Part shown: one piece after another, positions 42,591 to 50,805 of the stretch
Layout of the letters: each line of letters begins with the position of its first letter
Position numbering within the stretch: the stretch's first letter is position 1
Source of the DNA: an uncultured Collinsella sp.
Lineage (GTDB): Bacteria; Actinomycetota; Coriobacteriia; Coriobacteriales; Coriobacteriaceae
Length of the DNA: 64,000 nt
Assembly (NCBI GenBank): GCA_900549025.1
Contig: URMZ01000003.1
Location: forward strand, 1 to 64,000
Direction: 5' to 3'
Notes under the pieces: generated by a model
Told to the model about the DNA's origin: nothing
What the model saw: the letters and a program-made list of their open reading frames with translations, nothing else
The model's database searches: none
Translations under genes and position numbers: made by a program

Positions 42591-45188
42591 CTACCTCCTC
42601 GCTGTGGATGAGCGGCGGGCTGCGGCAACCAAGGTGTCGATGGCGTCGGCCACCGCCACGTCTGCGTTCGCCGTAGCTCCGTCGATTGACAGGTAATAGG
42701 TGTCGCCACCGGAAACCGAGCCGACGGCTGCCGCCGCCCCGGTCTCGTAGGTGACGCTGTTTCCGCCGAACGACATGCTCAGGTCGTCGGCGAAGCCCGA
42801 TACGGTGGCCTTCACGCCCTCGAAGCGCTTCTTCAGGCCCGCTTCGAGGGATTGCATGATCCAGCCGCCGTTCGGGATGAGCAGGCGCAAGTCCTTGCGC
42901 TTCGGGCCTTTGAGGCTGGCGATCTTGCCCGCGATGCCGGAAACGAAGTCGTACACGCCGCCTATGCTCGACTTGATGCCGTTGAGCAGGCCGCTGACGA
43001 TGGAGCTGCCGGCGCTGTAGAGCAGGGAGCCGAGGTTCCCCAGTGCGCTCACGATTCGCCCGGGAATCGACGACACGAAGCTCACCACGGAGTTGATGCC
43101 GTTCGACACGCCGTTGCGGATGTTGCTCCACGCGTTGTTCAGGATGTTGCCGACCGCGTTCCATGCTGACGACCAGATGGATTGCACCGTGGACAGGCCG
43201 CCCGATATGAACGACTTCACGTTGTTGATGCCGCCTTGCACGGCAGTCTTGATGCTGTTCCACGTGCTGGTCACCCAGTTGCCGATAGCGCCCCAAATCG
43301 AGTCCCACACGCTCTGGATGAGCGCGAGGCCGTTCTGTATGACCGCCTGGATGAGCGCAACGCCGCCGCTGATGACGTTCTGGATGATGCTCCACACGTT
43401 CGCTGCCAGCGATTGGATGGCGCTCCAAACGGAACCCCAGTCGCTGTTGATGACGCCCAAGACAATCGTGATGATGTCCTGGATCGCCTGCATGGCGGAC
43501 GTCACGATGACCGAGATGTACGGCCAAACGGCGTCGATAACGCCCTGAATAGCGGTCATCGTCGATGTGATTATCTCGACCAAAACGGGAAGCACCGTGG
43601 AGACGACCGTCTGGATAAGCGTGCATGCGTCAGATATGACCTGCTGGATCAGCGGCATGTTGGCCGTTATGAGGTCGGTCACCTGCTGGATGATTGGGCA
43701 AACCGTCGTCGTGATGGCTAGCGCCACCTGGCCTACCGCGTCGATGATCGTTCCGATTACGGGAACGAGGCCCGATACGATCGAGGCGATGACCGGCGCG
43801 ATTGCCGCAACCAGCCCGCCGATGGCGAGCGAGAAGCTGTTCACGACGATTACGGCGGCGGCGAAAAGCCCCTGAAGGGGTTCGGCCAAAGCCGTGAGGC
43901 TCTGGAACGCCGGGGCGAGCGATGACGCGATGCTCGAAGCGATGCTGACCATGGAGTTGCGAAACGCCTCGTTGGTTGCCATGCTGTAGGCGAAGATCGC
44001 CGCGAAGGCGGTGATTGCCGCGACGGCGACCGCAGCAGGCGCGGAAAGCGCCAGGAACCCAGTGGCAACGCCCTTCAGAGCCGGAACGATGCCGCCCGTA
44101 AGCGAGTTGGCAAGCGCGCCGAGCACGGGAATCTGCCCGATGAGGCCGCCAAGCGACACGGCGGCTAGGCCGGCCAAAGCGGCGGCGGCCACCTTGCCGC
44201 CCGTTCCGAGCTGCGAGAGGTCTACGCCCTGGATCTTCTCGGCCAGGCTGTCGAGGAACCCGCACACCTTCTCGACCGCGCCGCCTGTGCGCGTCAGGTT
44301 GCCCTGCGCGTCGTATGTGACGCCCAGGAACTCGCCGAAGGCCACGGTGAGCGGCTTCAGCGCCGCACGGCACGAGTTCAGTACGCCTCGTATGGAGTTG
44401 AACACGGGGATGGCGGAGTCCTTGAGCGGAGTCATCCAATCCTGGCCGATTTTCGAGAGCGCGGCCTTCATGTTCGCCATGGAGCCGGTGAAGGTCTCGT
44501 TCGCCGCCTTTGCCGAATCGCCGAACGCGGAATACATGGCGTCGGAGAAGGTTTGGAAGTCGATCTTGCCAGCCGTGACCATCTTGGAAACCTCGTCGGA
44601 GGACTTGCCCAAGTAGGTCGATAGCGTTGATATTGCGTTGATACCTCGGTCGGTGAACTGCGCGACCTGCTCGCCTGAGAGTTTGCCGTTCGCGGCCACC
44701 TTGGCCCAAATCGAGGAGAGGTCGCCCAAGTCCTGGCCGAACGTGGCGGCTGTGCCCACGCAGCCGTTCAGAGCCTTTTCCATGTCGTTGCCGGCGGCGA
44801 CGCCAGATGCGGCGAGCTGGGCGCACGCCTGCGCGGCGGTGTCGAAGCCGAACGCCGTTCCGTCAACTGATTGCTGGATTGTGCTGTAGAAGTCGCTCCA
44901 TTCGAGCTTCATGCCCTTGAACATCGTCTGGGCCTTCTCGATGTTCAAGGCGCGGCTCATGCCGCCGGTGGCGGCGAGCGTGGTAACGCCTGCGGTAACC
45001 GTTCCGATGGCGTTGCCAATTGACTTCGCAACGCTGCCGAAGCTGTTCGCGAAGTATCCCGCCACCTGCGAGCCGACGCCCTTGGCCGTCTCGGTGAGGC
45101 CCTTGAGCTTCGATGCGGAGCCATCGACGCCCGAGTCGAAGTTCGAGCCGTCGTAGGTTCCCTTGGCGGAGAGAACGTAATCAGCCAT
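42591..45188 (-). CDS. Tail tape measure protein
   Basis: 865 aa, the largest phage gene. N-terminal tape-measure signature (SRALNIEKAQTMFKGM, AAQACAQLAASGVAAGNDMEKAL), several hydrophobic stretches around residues 340-480, then Trp-spaced repeats (IWSIIQNVISGG, IWGAIGNWVTSTWNSIKTAVQGG). It sets tail length and helps DNA pass into the cell. Preceded by the frameshifted chaperone, as usual. Confidence 0.93.
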   Translation of the reverse strand: MADYVLSAKGTYDGSNFDSGVDGSASKLKGLTETAKGVGSQVAGYFANSFGSVAKSIGNAIGTVTAGVTTLAATGGMSRALNIEKAQTMFKGMKLEWSDFYSTIQQSVDGTAFGFDTAAQACAQLAASGVAAGNDMEKALNGCVGTAATFGQDLGDLSSIWAKVAANGKLSGEQVAQFTDRGINAISTLSTYLGKSSDEVSKMVTAGKIDFQTFSDAMYSAFGDSAKAANETFTGSMANMKAALSKIGQDWMTPLKDSAIPVFNSIRGVLNSCRAALKPLTVAFGEFLGVTYDAQGNLTRTGGAVEKVCGFLDSLAEKIQGVDLSQLGTGGKVAAAALAGLAAVSLGGLIGQIPVLGALANSLTGGIVPALKGVATGFLALSAPAAVAVAAITAFAAIFAYSMATNEAFRNSMVSIASSIASSLAPAFQSLTALAEPLQGLFAAAVIVVNSFSLAIGGLVAAIAPVIASIVSGLVPVIGTIIDAVGQVALAITTTVCPIIQQVTDLITANMPLIQQVISDACTLIQTVVSTVLPVLVEIITSTMTAIQGVIDAVWPYISVIVTSAMQAIQDIITIVLGVINSDWGSVWSAIQSLAANVWSIIQNVISGGVALIQAVIQNGLALIQSVWDSIWGAIGNWVTSTWNSIKTAVQGGINNVKSFISGGLSTVQSIWSSAWNAVGNILNNAWSNIRNGVSNGINSVVSFVSSIPGRIVSALGNLGSLLYSAGSSIVSGLLNGIKSSIGGVYDFVSGIAGKIASLKGPKRKDLRLLIPNGGWIMQSLEAGLKKRFEGVKATVSGFADDLSMSFGGNSVTYETGAAAAVGSVSGGDTYYLSIDGATANADVAVADAIDTLVAAARRSSTARR

Positions 45189-46004
45189 TCAGCTTGCCTC
45201 CTCCCCAAGGCGTCCATGGCGGGTTCTTTCGGTGCTGCTCCTTCAGCGCGTCGATCTCCTCGTAGGTGAAGGAGTCCTCGCGGAAGGAGCCGTTGCGCTT
45301 TTTCCAGAGCTTGTGGCGCTTCTTGGACAGGCAGTTGGCAACCGCCACCTGTACGGCGTCCTTGAAGAGGTTCGATTGGTCGACGGTCACGGTCTCAAGC
45401 TCTTTGCGCACGAACGCGAGCTGCACGGGCGTGTGCTGCGCGTACTGCTCGTAATCCCAACCGAGCCTGGCGGCGAAGAACGCGAAGTCGGCCTCCCTGC
45501 GGAACAGGGCGGCGTCTTGCGCGGCTTCGCCGCTTTTCGGCTTGGCGGTGAAGTAGTCGAAGCCGGTGAGGCGCGTTAGGGCTAGTTCCCTGCGCCCTTG
45601 AATAAAAAAGCGCAGTCGCGCTGAAGCGCCATCATCACGGCCTGGAACACGACGGGGTAGCCGTTCGTGTCGATGAGCTTGTTCACGATTTCCTCGGCCT
45701 TCTGCGGCAGGAAGTAGCCGCCGCCCTGTACCTTCAGGCCGTAGCCCGCGATGGCCGCAAGCTCCTTGAAGGTGAACATGCCGTCGTTCTTGTAGAACGA
45801 GGCGATGATCGGCGTGTGGCGCTCCTCGTAGAGGTCGATGCGCTTGCGCGAGAATCGGATCTCGCAGACGTGGCCGCGCACGGTGAAGGTCTGCGGCTCC
45901 ATGCTCTCGGGGTCTTGCTCAAGCTCGTTCACGATGTCTTCAGCTTCCGTGGCGTCTGCGGTGGAATCCTCAAGGAATGCGTCGAGTTCGGTGTCTTCTG
46001 CCAT
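45181..46004 (-). CDS. Tail assembly chaperone long form by -1 frameshift (gpGT-like)
   Basis: The short form (45582-46004, 140 aa) ends GN-stop just after the slippery heptamer T TTT TTA (45609-45603). A -1 slip there continues IQGRRELALTRLTGFDYF... through LGWDYEQYAQHTPVQLAFVRKELE to the stop at 45181, giving a fusion of about 274 aa. This mirrors lambda gpG/gpGT, where a fixed ratio of both forms is needed to load the tape measure protein, which is encoded next. Confidence 0.88.
45582..46004 (-). CDS. Tail assembly chaperone short form (gpG-like)
   Basis: 140 aa. Acidic N-terminus, then a compact domain (VRGHVCEIRFSRKRIDLYEE, AAIAGYGLKVQGGGYF, IDTNGYPVVFQAVMMALQRD). The zero-frame product of the tail chaperone. 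Starts 12 bp after the tail tube gene. Confidence 0.85.
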   Translation of the reverse strand: MAEDTELDAFLEDSTADATEAEDIVNELEQDPESMEPQTFTVRGHVCEIRFSRKRIDLYEERHTPIIASFYKNDGMFTFKELAAIAGYGLKVQGGGYFLPQKAEEIVNKLIDTNGYPVVFQAVMMALQRDCAFLFKGAGN

Positions 46005-46016
46005 TGGTCAGGCTCC

Positions 46017-46559
46017 TTAGCTGTTGGAAACGGTGATGGTGGCTGCGGTGATCTGCTCCTCGGATGCGGTCTCGTAGAGCCACGGCTTGCCCGTGCCCTG
46101 GAACTCCATGGAGTAGGTGGCGTTGTCGTCGTTCGGCGCCTCGAAGCTGTCGGAGGACACGAGCGCGAGGCCCATGCGCAGCGGAACGTACTTGGTGTTC
46201 GCGCTCGTGCGGATGCGCTTGCAGACCTTCAGGCACAGGTACTCGCCCTCGGCAAGCGCCTTGGCGACGGTCTTCGTGGCGGAGTCGTCGGGCGAGTACA
46301 GGCCGTCGATGGATGCGTCCCAGCTCTTGGAGCTGGCGAACTTGAGCGTCCAGCCGCCGATGGCGTCGTCCTTGGTCGCGGCCTCCGTGTTGTCCTGGCT
46401 CATGTTGAATTTGAGTCCCTGCTGGCCGCTCACGGCGAGCATCTCGATGCCGATCTTGTCGGTAACGAGGGCAACGATGTCGTTGCCGCTGAGGGCCTTG
46501 GCGGTTGCTGCGTCGAAGTCGCAGCCGATGAGGTTGGTGTCCTGCTGAGCAGTAGACAT
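46017..46559 (-). CDS. Major tail (tube) protein
   Basis: 180 aa. Beta-rich, with SGQQGLKFNMSQDNTEA, GGWTLKFASSKSWDASIDGLY and a C-terminal ITAATITVSNS, the style of phage tail tube subunits that stack in hexameric rings. Lies between the terminator-like protein and the tail chaperone, the standard place. Confidence 0.85.
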   Translation of the reverse strand: MSTAQQDTNLIGCDFDAATAKALSGNDIVALVTDKIGIEMLAVSGQQGLKFNMSQDNTEAATKDDAIGGWTLKFASSKSWDASIDGLYSPDDSATKTVAKALAEGEYLCLKVCKRIRTSANTKYVPLRMGLALVSSDSFEAPNDDNATYSMEFQGTGKPWLYETASEEQITAATITVSNS

Positions 46560-46571
46560 CTCGGTTCCTTT

Positions 46572-46985
46572 CTAGTTCTTGACGCGGAGGCCGTAGCAAA
46601 CGCGGAAGGTGAACTCCGCGATGGCGTGGCCCTCGTCGGTCTCGTCTTTCTTTACGGTCTGCACGCCGTTGCAGGTCGTGCGGTAGAGGCTGAACGGCGC
46701 TGGAAGCTCGAAGCCGTCAGCAAGCGCCTGTTCGAGCCGCTGCACCATGCCGAGCACCTTGGCGTTGCTGTATGGGCGCACTGGCTCGCTGATGCAGTGC
46801 ACCCAAACGGTGATGGCGTCGATGTACATGGTTTTGGTGTTCTCAGGCTGCGTCGATTGCAGCTCGACGCTGTAAAGCGGCGAATCACGATTCTCTGGGC
46901 TGTCGTAGCAGCTGGTGCCGGTACCCGCCTCGATGGCCTCTATGAGGCAACCGAGGAACACCGCGAGGCTTAATCGTTGGATCAT
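46572..46985 (-). CDS. Tail terminator/completion protein
   Basis: 137 aa. The order (after the gp10-like gene, before the tube gene) and the central IDAITVWVHCISEP...NAKVLGMVQRLEQAL pattern fit a tail terminator protein that caps the tube. Sequence evidence alone is weak. Confidence 0.7.
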   Translation of the reverse strand: MIQRLSLAVFLGCLIEAIEAGTGTSCYDSPENRDSPLYSVELQSTQPENTKTMYIDAITVWVHCISEPVRPYSNAKVLGMVQRLEQALADGFELPAPFSLYRTTCNGVQTVKKDETDEGHAIAEFTFRVCYGLRVKN

Positions 46986-46995
46986 CGCGCCCTCC

Positions 46996-47361
46996 CTAGA
47001 GCTTCCGTAGCTGGTCGATTAGGTCTTGTCTGAATATCGGCTCTTGCGCCTTGACGTTGCGTTGCAGGAATCGCTGCCCCTCCACGTATCCGCCGTTCAC
47101 CGTGCGGTGGCCGTACTCGACGTGAGGCGCGTAGTCCTTCGCGTATCCGACGGTGTCGCCGGACTGCCCCAACGACATGCGCAGCTCGCCGTGTGGCCCA
47201 CCAGGCCTGGTCTTCTCGGTAGATACGGGCGTTCCGCCGTCCGCTTTGCCACGGTTGTAGATTTGGGCCATGTTCTTCATGATCACGGCCTCGAACCTTA
47301 CGTGCGAAAGGCGGTTGAGCTTTCCGGCAAGACCGTTCACGTCGCGTATCACGAGGCCCAT
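46996..47361 (-). CDS. HK97-gp10-like head-tail joining protein
   Basis: 121 aa from ATG 47361 (AGAGGTG site). Typical gp10-family ending: YAPHVEYGHRTVNGGYVEGQRFLQ, with PGGPHGELRMSL before it. It links capsid connector and tail. Overlaps the preceding gene by 13 bp. Confidence 0.82.
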   Translation of the reverse strand: MGLVIRDVNGLAGKLNRLSHVRFEAVIMKNMAQIYNRGKADGGTPVSTEKTRPGGPHGELRMSLGQSGDTVGYAKDYAPHVEYGHRTVNGGYVEGQRFLQRNVKAQEPIFRQDLIDQLRKL

Positions 47362-47663
47362 GGCTTGCACCTCTTGACGCTCACGACGGTTGCGTCGCCG
47401 TCGGCCATGACGTTCTCGACCTCGTAGGAAGCCCCTTTGACCTCGACGCCGCAGATGCCGGCGAAGTCGCTTGCCGGGCGCTTGGTGAGCAGGGCGCGGG
47501 AAACGCTGTCGAAGGCGTTTCCCGCCTCGGCGCTGCGAACCTTGTGGCTCGGGCCGAAGCGCACGAAGAAGTCGAACGCCTCGACGGTCGAGCAAATGGG
47601 GTTGTGCAGCTCGTCGATGCCCGTCTGCTCGCGTCTATAGGCCTTTGCCCTACACCACTTCAT
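47349..47663 (-). CDS. Head-tail adaptor (head closure) protein
   Basis: 104 aa from ATG 47663. Small beta-rich protein (VEAFDFFVRFGPSHKV, ICGVEVKGASYEVENV) in the head-closure position between connector and gp10-like genes. Confidence 0.65.
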   Translation of the reverse strand: MKWCRAKAYRREQTGIDELHNPICSTVEAFDFFVRFGPSHKVRSAEAGNAFDSVSRALLTKRPASDFAGICGVEVKGASYEVENVMADGDATVVSVKRCKPWAS

Positions 47664-48004
47664 CGGCGCGCTCCCATGAACTTGATGCCTTTGGGGCGAC
47701 ACGCCTCGCGCAGGGCCTCGATGTCGTCGGAATAGGCGGACAGCACGTCGTCGATGAACGAGTTCGACATGCTGCCGCCGTCGGACGCCGATTCGGAGGT
47801 GCTGCCCTCGTAGCCGCGCAGGCGCAGGGCCTTCACCGCCGCATCGACGGCGATTGACTCGGCCAGGCGCGGAAGTCTCTCGACCTTGAGGCGGATGAGC
47901 AGACGGTCGGTGACCGTCTGGATCATCTCCTCGATTGCCGAGTCGTCCGGCACGGCCTCGTCTGGGAGGTATCGCGCCTTAACGCGGTCTACGAGCGCGG
48001 CCAT
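47660..48004 (-). CDS. Head-tail connector protein
   Basis: 114 aa, mainly helical (ALVDRVKARYLPDEAVPDDSAIEEMIQTVTDRLL), like gp6/DUF3199-type connectors that bind under the portal. Follows the capsid gene by 3 bp. Confidence 0.72.
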   Translation of the reverse strand: MAALVDRVKARYLPDEAVPDDSAIEEMIQTVTDRLLIRLKVERLPRLAESIAVDAAVKALRLRGYEGSTSESASDGGSMSNSFIDDVLSAYSDDIEALREACRPKGIKFMGARR

Positions 48005-48007
48005 GGG

Positions 48008-49087
48008 CTAGCCCTCCACGTGGTCGGAGGCCTCAAGGGCCTGCGTGGATGTCGTGTCGATGGTCGCGATGATGTGGCCGTAGACATTGGGCAGCACGGG
48101 GATGAACACGCCGGAGGCCTTCGTCCACGTGGCCACGGGGTCGGGGGTGTCCCAGCGGGTGCAGGTGACGAACTGCATCTGGCGCTTCTCGTCGAAAGCG
48201 CCGCCCTGCTCAAGCTCCTCGGGGGTGACGCCCCAAAGGCCCGTGCCCACGGAGCCGTCGTAGCCCACGGAGCACATGACGAACTTGTCCTCGGGGAAGA
48301 AGCGGCCCTGGGACACGCTGCCGCCCTCGGCCCCGATGATGCCGTAGCGCTCCTCGTCAACGGTCAGCGTAAGGCCGTTGAACTGCTGCGCTAGCAGGTT
48401 GTTCACCTGCGCCAGGCTAGGCAGGATGCCCGCGCCGTTGACGCCGAAGATGGCCTTCTGCACGGCGGCGTTGCGCTGGATGAGGGAGAACACCTTCTTG
48501 GAGGTGACGGCCACGGTCGGGGTCTGGCCCTTGCCCTGCGCGATGGTCACCCAGCCGTCGATGTCTCCCAGGATGTCGGCTTCGGCAACCGCCCACTTGG
48601 CCGTGACCTTCTGGTCTTCGGGCACGCCGAAGTCGATTTCCATGGACACGTTGTTCTCGGCGATGATCATCTTGCCCGTGGTCAGGGCCTCAATTTTGGC
48701 CTTCTCGGCGCGCGTGACGACAGACTCGGCGGTGCGGGCGACGTCATCGAAGACGTAGCGGCGCACGGAGTCCATCTGCATGTCGAGGCCGCGAGTGATG
48801 CGGCGCAGGCGCTCGGAGAGGTTGATCTTCTCCTTGATGAGCAGGGACTCGGTGGTGACGCGCTCGAACGGCACGCGGGAACCGATGTGTGCCTCGGTGT
48901 CGAAGCCGTGGATCATGGCAACGGTGGGCAGGTTGCCGTTCTCGGCCAGGCGCGTGTACTCGGCCTCGATGTACTGCGTCTTGCGGTCGGGGAACAGGCG
49001 GGAGCCTGTGTAGCTGCGCTGGACGTTGAAGCCCTGCGAGAAGTCGAGCATGTCGCGCTCGGTGATGAGTTCAGAGATGAGACACAT
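48008..49087 (-). CDS. Major capsid protein (lambda gpE-like)
   Basis: 359 aa. Family E pattern: RKTQYIEAEYTRLAENGNLPTVAMIHGFDTEA near the start, MIIAENNVSMEIDFG in the middle and late FVMCSVGYDGSVGTGLWGVTPEE. Preceded by a decoration protein and scaffold; these three genes are the capsid module. GAAAGGAG site before ATG 49087. Confidence 0.9.
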   Translation of the reverse strand: MCLISELITERDMLDFSQGFNVQRSYTGSRLFPDRKTQYIEAEYTRLAENGNLPTVAMIHGFDTEAHIGSRVPFERVTTESLLIKEKINLSERLRRITRGLDMQMDSVRRYVFDDVARTAESVVTRAEKAKIEALTTGKMIIAENNVSMEIDFGVPEDQKVTAKWAVAEADILGDIDGWVTIAQGKGQTPTVAVTSKKVFSLIQRNAAVQKAIFGVNGAGILPSLAQVNNLLAQQFNGLTLTVDEERYGIIGAEGGSVSQGRFFPEDKFVMCSVGYDGSVGTGLWGVTPEELEQGGAFDEKRQMQFVTCTRWDTPDPVATWTKASGVFIPVLPNVYGHIIATIDTTSTQALEASDHVEG

Positions 49088-49105
49088 GTTGCGCTGCTCC
49101 TTTCG

Positions 49106-49420
49106 TTAAACCAGGTAGAGGCCTGTGGCGGCGAGGTCTGCCTTCTTCGCCTTGGCCTCGGTGGATACCTTGTCGGCCTTGAGTCGGCCCTGGAAGATAA
49201 CCGCAGCCGGGCACTTGTCGGTATCGGTCATGTCGTAGTCCTCAAGGAACACGCCGAACTCGGACGTGCCCGTGAAGAGTGCGCCCGCCTTGATGAGCTT
49301 GCGGCCGTCGACCTCCTTGGCCATGGCCTGCGTGGCGGTGCGGGTCTTCGCGACGATGCCCACCTCGGAATCGAGGATGCTTTGGGACTCGCCGTAGGTG
49401 AACGCCTTATTGAGCGCCAT
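49106..49420 (-). CDS. Capsid decoration protein
   Basis: 104 aa between scaffold and capsid genes. The N-terminal FTYGESQSILDSEVG and beta-rich body with KCPAAVIFQGRLKADKV fit head-stabilising gpD-like proteins. Overlaps the scaffold gene by 14 bp. Confidence 0.72.
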   Translation of the reverse strand: MALNKAFTYGESQSILDSEVGIVAKTRTATQAMAKEVDGRKLIKAGALFTGTSEFGVFLEDYDMTDTDKCPAAVIFQGRLKADKVSTEAKAKKADLAATGLYLV

Positions 49421-50093
49421 CTTTCTTTCCTCCGTTCATTCGGTTGCTGTAATCGGATGCGAACTTCGACGCGAACGACTGGCTGGGCTTGGTGCCCGCG
49501 CCGTCTTTCGGGGGCTGGCGCTTCAGCGCCTCCTGCACGGCGGCGTTTACCGCCTTGGGGAACAGCTCCTTGATCTTGGAGATCGCGGCGTTGGTGTCGG
49601 CGGCCTTCTCCGTGACGAACATGGACAGCAGCTCGTCGCCGAGGTCGATGCCTGCGGCCTTCAGCTCGGAGCGCGCGACGCCCATCTGCTCGGCGAGGTT
49701 GATGCGGCGCTCAAGCTCGGCCTTCTCGCCCTGGGCCTTCTTCAGCTCGTACTGCGCGCGCTGCAGGTCGTTCATGCCCGCCAGCTTCTCGGCCTCGGAG
49801 CGCTTGTCGTCGGCCTGCTGCGCAAGCTCCTCGCGGATGCGCTTTTCGAGCTTCTTGCCCTCGCGCGCGAGCTTCTGCTGCACGATGGCGTTCACCTCGT
49901 CGTCGGTGTACGTCTTGCCCGAGAGCTTCGGGTCGGTGCCGTTGCCCTCGTCGCCGGTAGGCTCGGGGGCTTGGTCGTTGCCCTCGTCGCCTTCTGCGCC
50001 ATCGCCTGCGGGGTCGGCGCTGCCGCCCTGCGGCGGCGTGAGGTTTCCGCCCGCTACGCCAGCGAACTTCTGTCGATTTCCGTCTTTCGCCAT
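49407..50093 (-). CDS. Capsid scaffold protein (DUF4355-like)
   Basis: 228 aa from ATG 50093 (GGAGGG site). A disordered acidic N-terminus, then a long coiled coil (KTYTDDEVNAIVQQKLAREGKKLEKRIREEL; LERRINLAEQMGVARSELKAAGI) and a basic C-terminus, the usual scaffold form that guides procapsid assembly. Confidence 0.85.
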   Translation of the reverse strand: MAKDGNRQKFAGVAGGNLTPPQGGSADPAGDGAEGDEGNDQAPEPTGDEGNGTDPKLSGKTYTDDEVNAIVQQKLAREGKKLEKRIREELAQQADDKRSEAEKLAGMNDLQRAQYELKKAQGEKAELERRINLAEQMGVARSELKAAGIDLGDELLSMFVTEKAADTNAAISKIKELFPKAVNAAVQEALKRQPPKDGAGTKPSQSFASKFASDYSNRMNGGKKDGAQ

Positions 50094-50252
50094 GTTTCGC
50101 ACCCTCCATAAGGTTTCTCGTGGCTCATGCCTGCACGTTTCGCCGTAGCTTTTAGCGGGTTCCACGCCTGCCCGATGCCGTGGCTTTTAGCGACTTCAAC
50201 GCTCGGTCGGTCTTTGACCAAGCCAGTGTCCCGCGTGCGTGAGATTCGCCCG

Positions 50253-50516
50253 CTACGAGGGGTCTAGGATGTTTTCGAGGCGTTCTAGCGTCGGCAGATC
50301 GGCAAGGCGCATGACCTCCGAACCTTCGTCGGTTATCACCACCATGGGGATGCGCGTTATGCGCTCGGAGTTGTTCAGCCGCTCCATGAGACCGTCCCAC
50401 GCCCAGTGCTCGCGCACCTGCCCGGGGTATTCGGCTGCAAGCGGCTCTATGACCGCCTTTCGGTAGGCTTCGCACGCGGGGCAGCCCCGGCGCGTGATGT
50501 ACTCGGCTCTTATCAC
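50253..50516 (-). CDS. Thioredoxin/glutaredoxin-like protein with CPAC motif
   Basis: 87 aa from GTG 50516 behind GGAGGAG; no closer ATG is available. YITRRGCPACEAYRK places a CxxC redox pair after the first strand and IPMVVITDEG provides the cis-Pro loop. It may form or break disulfides in virion proteins or supply reducing power for nucleotide metabolism. Sits between head protein and scaffold genes, an unusual place. Confidence 0.72.
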   Translation of the reverse strand: MIRAEYITRRGCPACEAYRKAVIEPLAAEYPGQVREHWAWDGLMERLNNSERITRIPMVVITDEGSEVMRLADLPTLERLENILDPS

Positions 50517-50540
50517 GTCTCCTCCAATCGAAAAAAGAAA

Positions 50541-50563
50541 AGCCCCCATGTCCGGGGGCTTCG
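50541..50563 (-). terminator. Internal terminator within the head operon
   Basis: AAGCCCCC/GGGGGCTT with a short loop, followed on the minus strand by TTCTTTTTTC. It lies between the portal/minor-head genes and the scaffold/capsid genes and may set their expression ratio. Confidence 0.7.
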
Positions 50564-50595
50564 TTCTACCGTGGAGGTGAGAAGGGTGTTCGGTT

Positions 50596-50805
50596 TTAGC
50601 GGTGGAGTTCCTTGTTGCGCTTGCGGATGATGGCCTCGGCCTGCTCTTGGCTGATCTCGTCCAGCCACAGCTCGCCTATAAGCATGTCCCATAGCTCGGT
50701 ATCATCGTGCCATCTGCCAAGCGTGAAGTTATATGTCTCGGCGGTTCCCGCCTCAAGGTCGATGCGCGAGACTCGCTTTCCCGTGTCGTCGGTGTAGTAG
50801 GTCAT
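50596..50805 (-). CDS. Small phage protein of unknown function
   Basis: 69 aa (MTYYTDDTGKRVSRIDLEAG...). N-terminal beta part and a C-terminal amphipathic helix (ISQEQAEAIIRKRNKELHR). Overlaps the minor head gene by 4 bp and so is co-translated. No family recognised. Confidence 0.6.
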   Translation of the reverse strand: MTYYTDDTGKRVSRIDLEAGTAETYNFTLGRWHDDTELWDMLIGELWLDEISQEQAEAIIRKRNKELHR

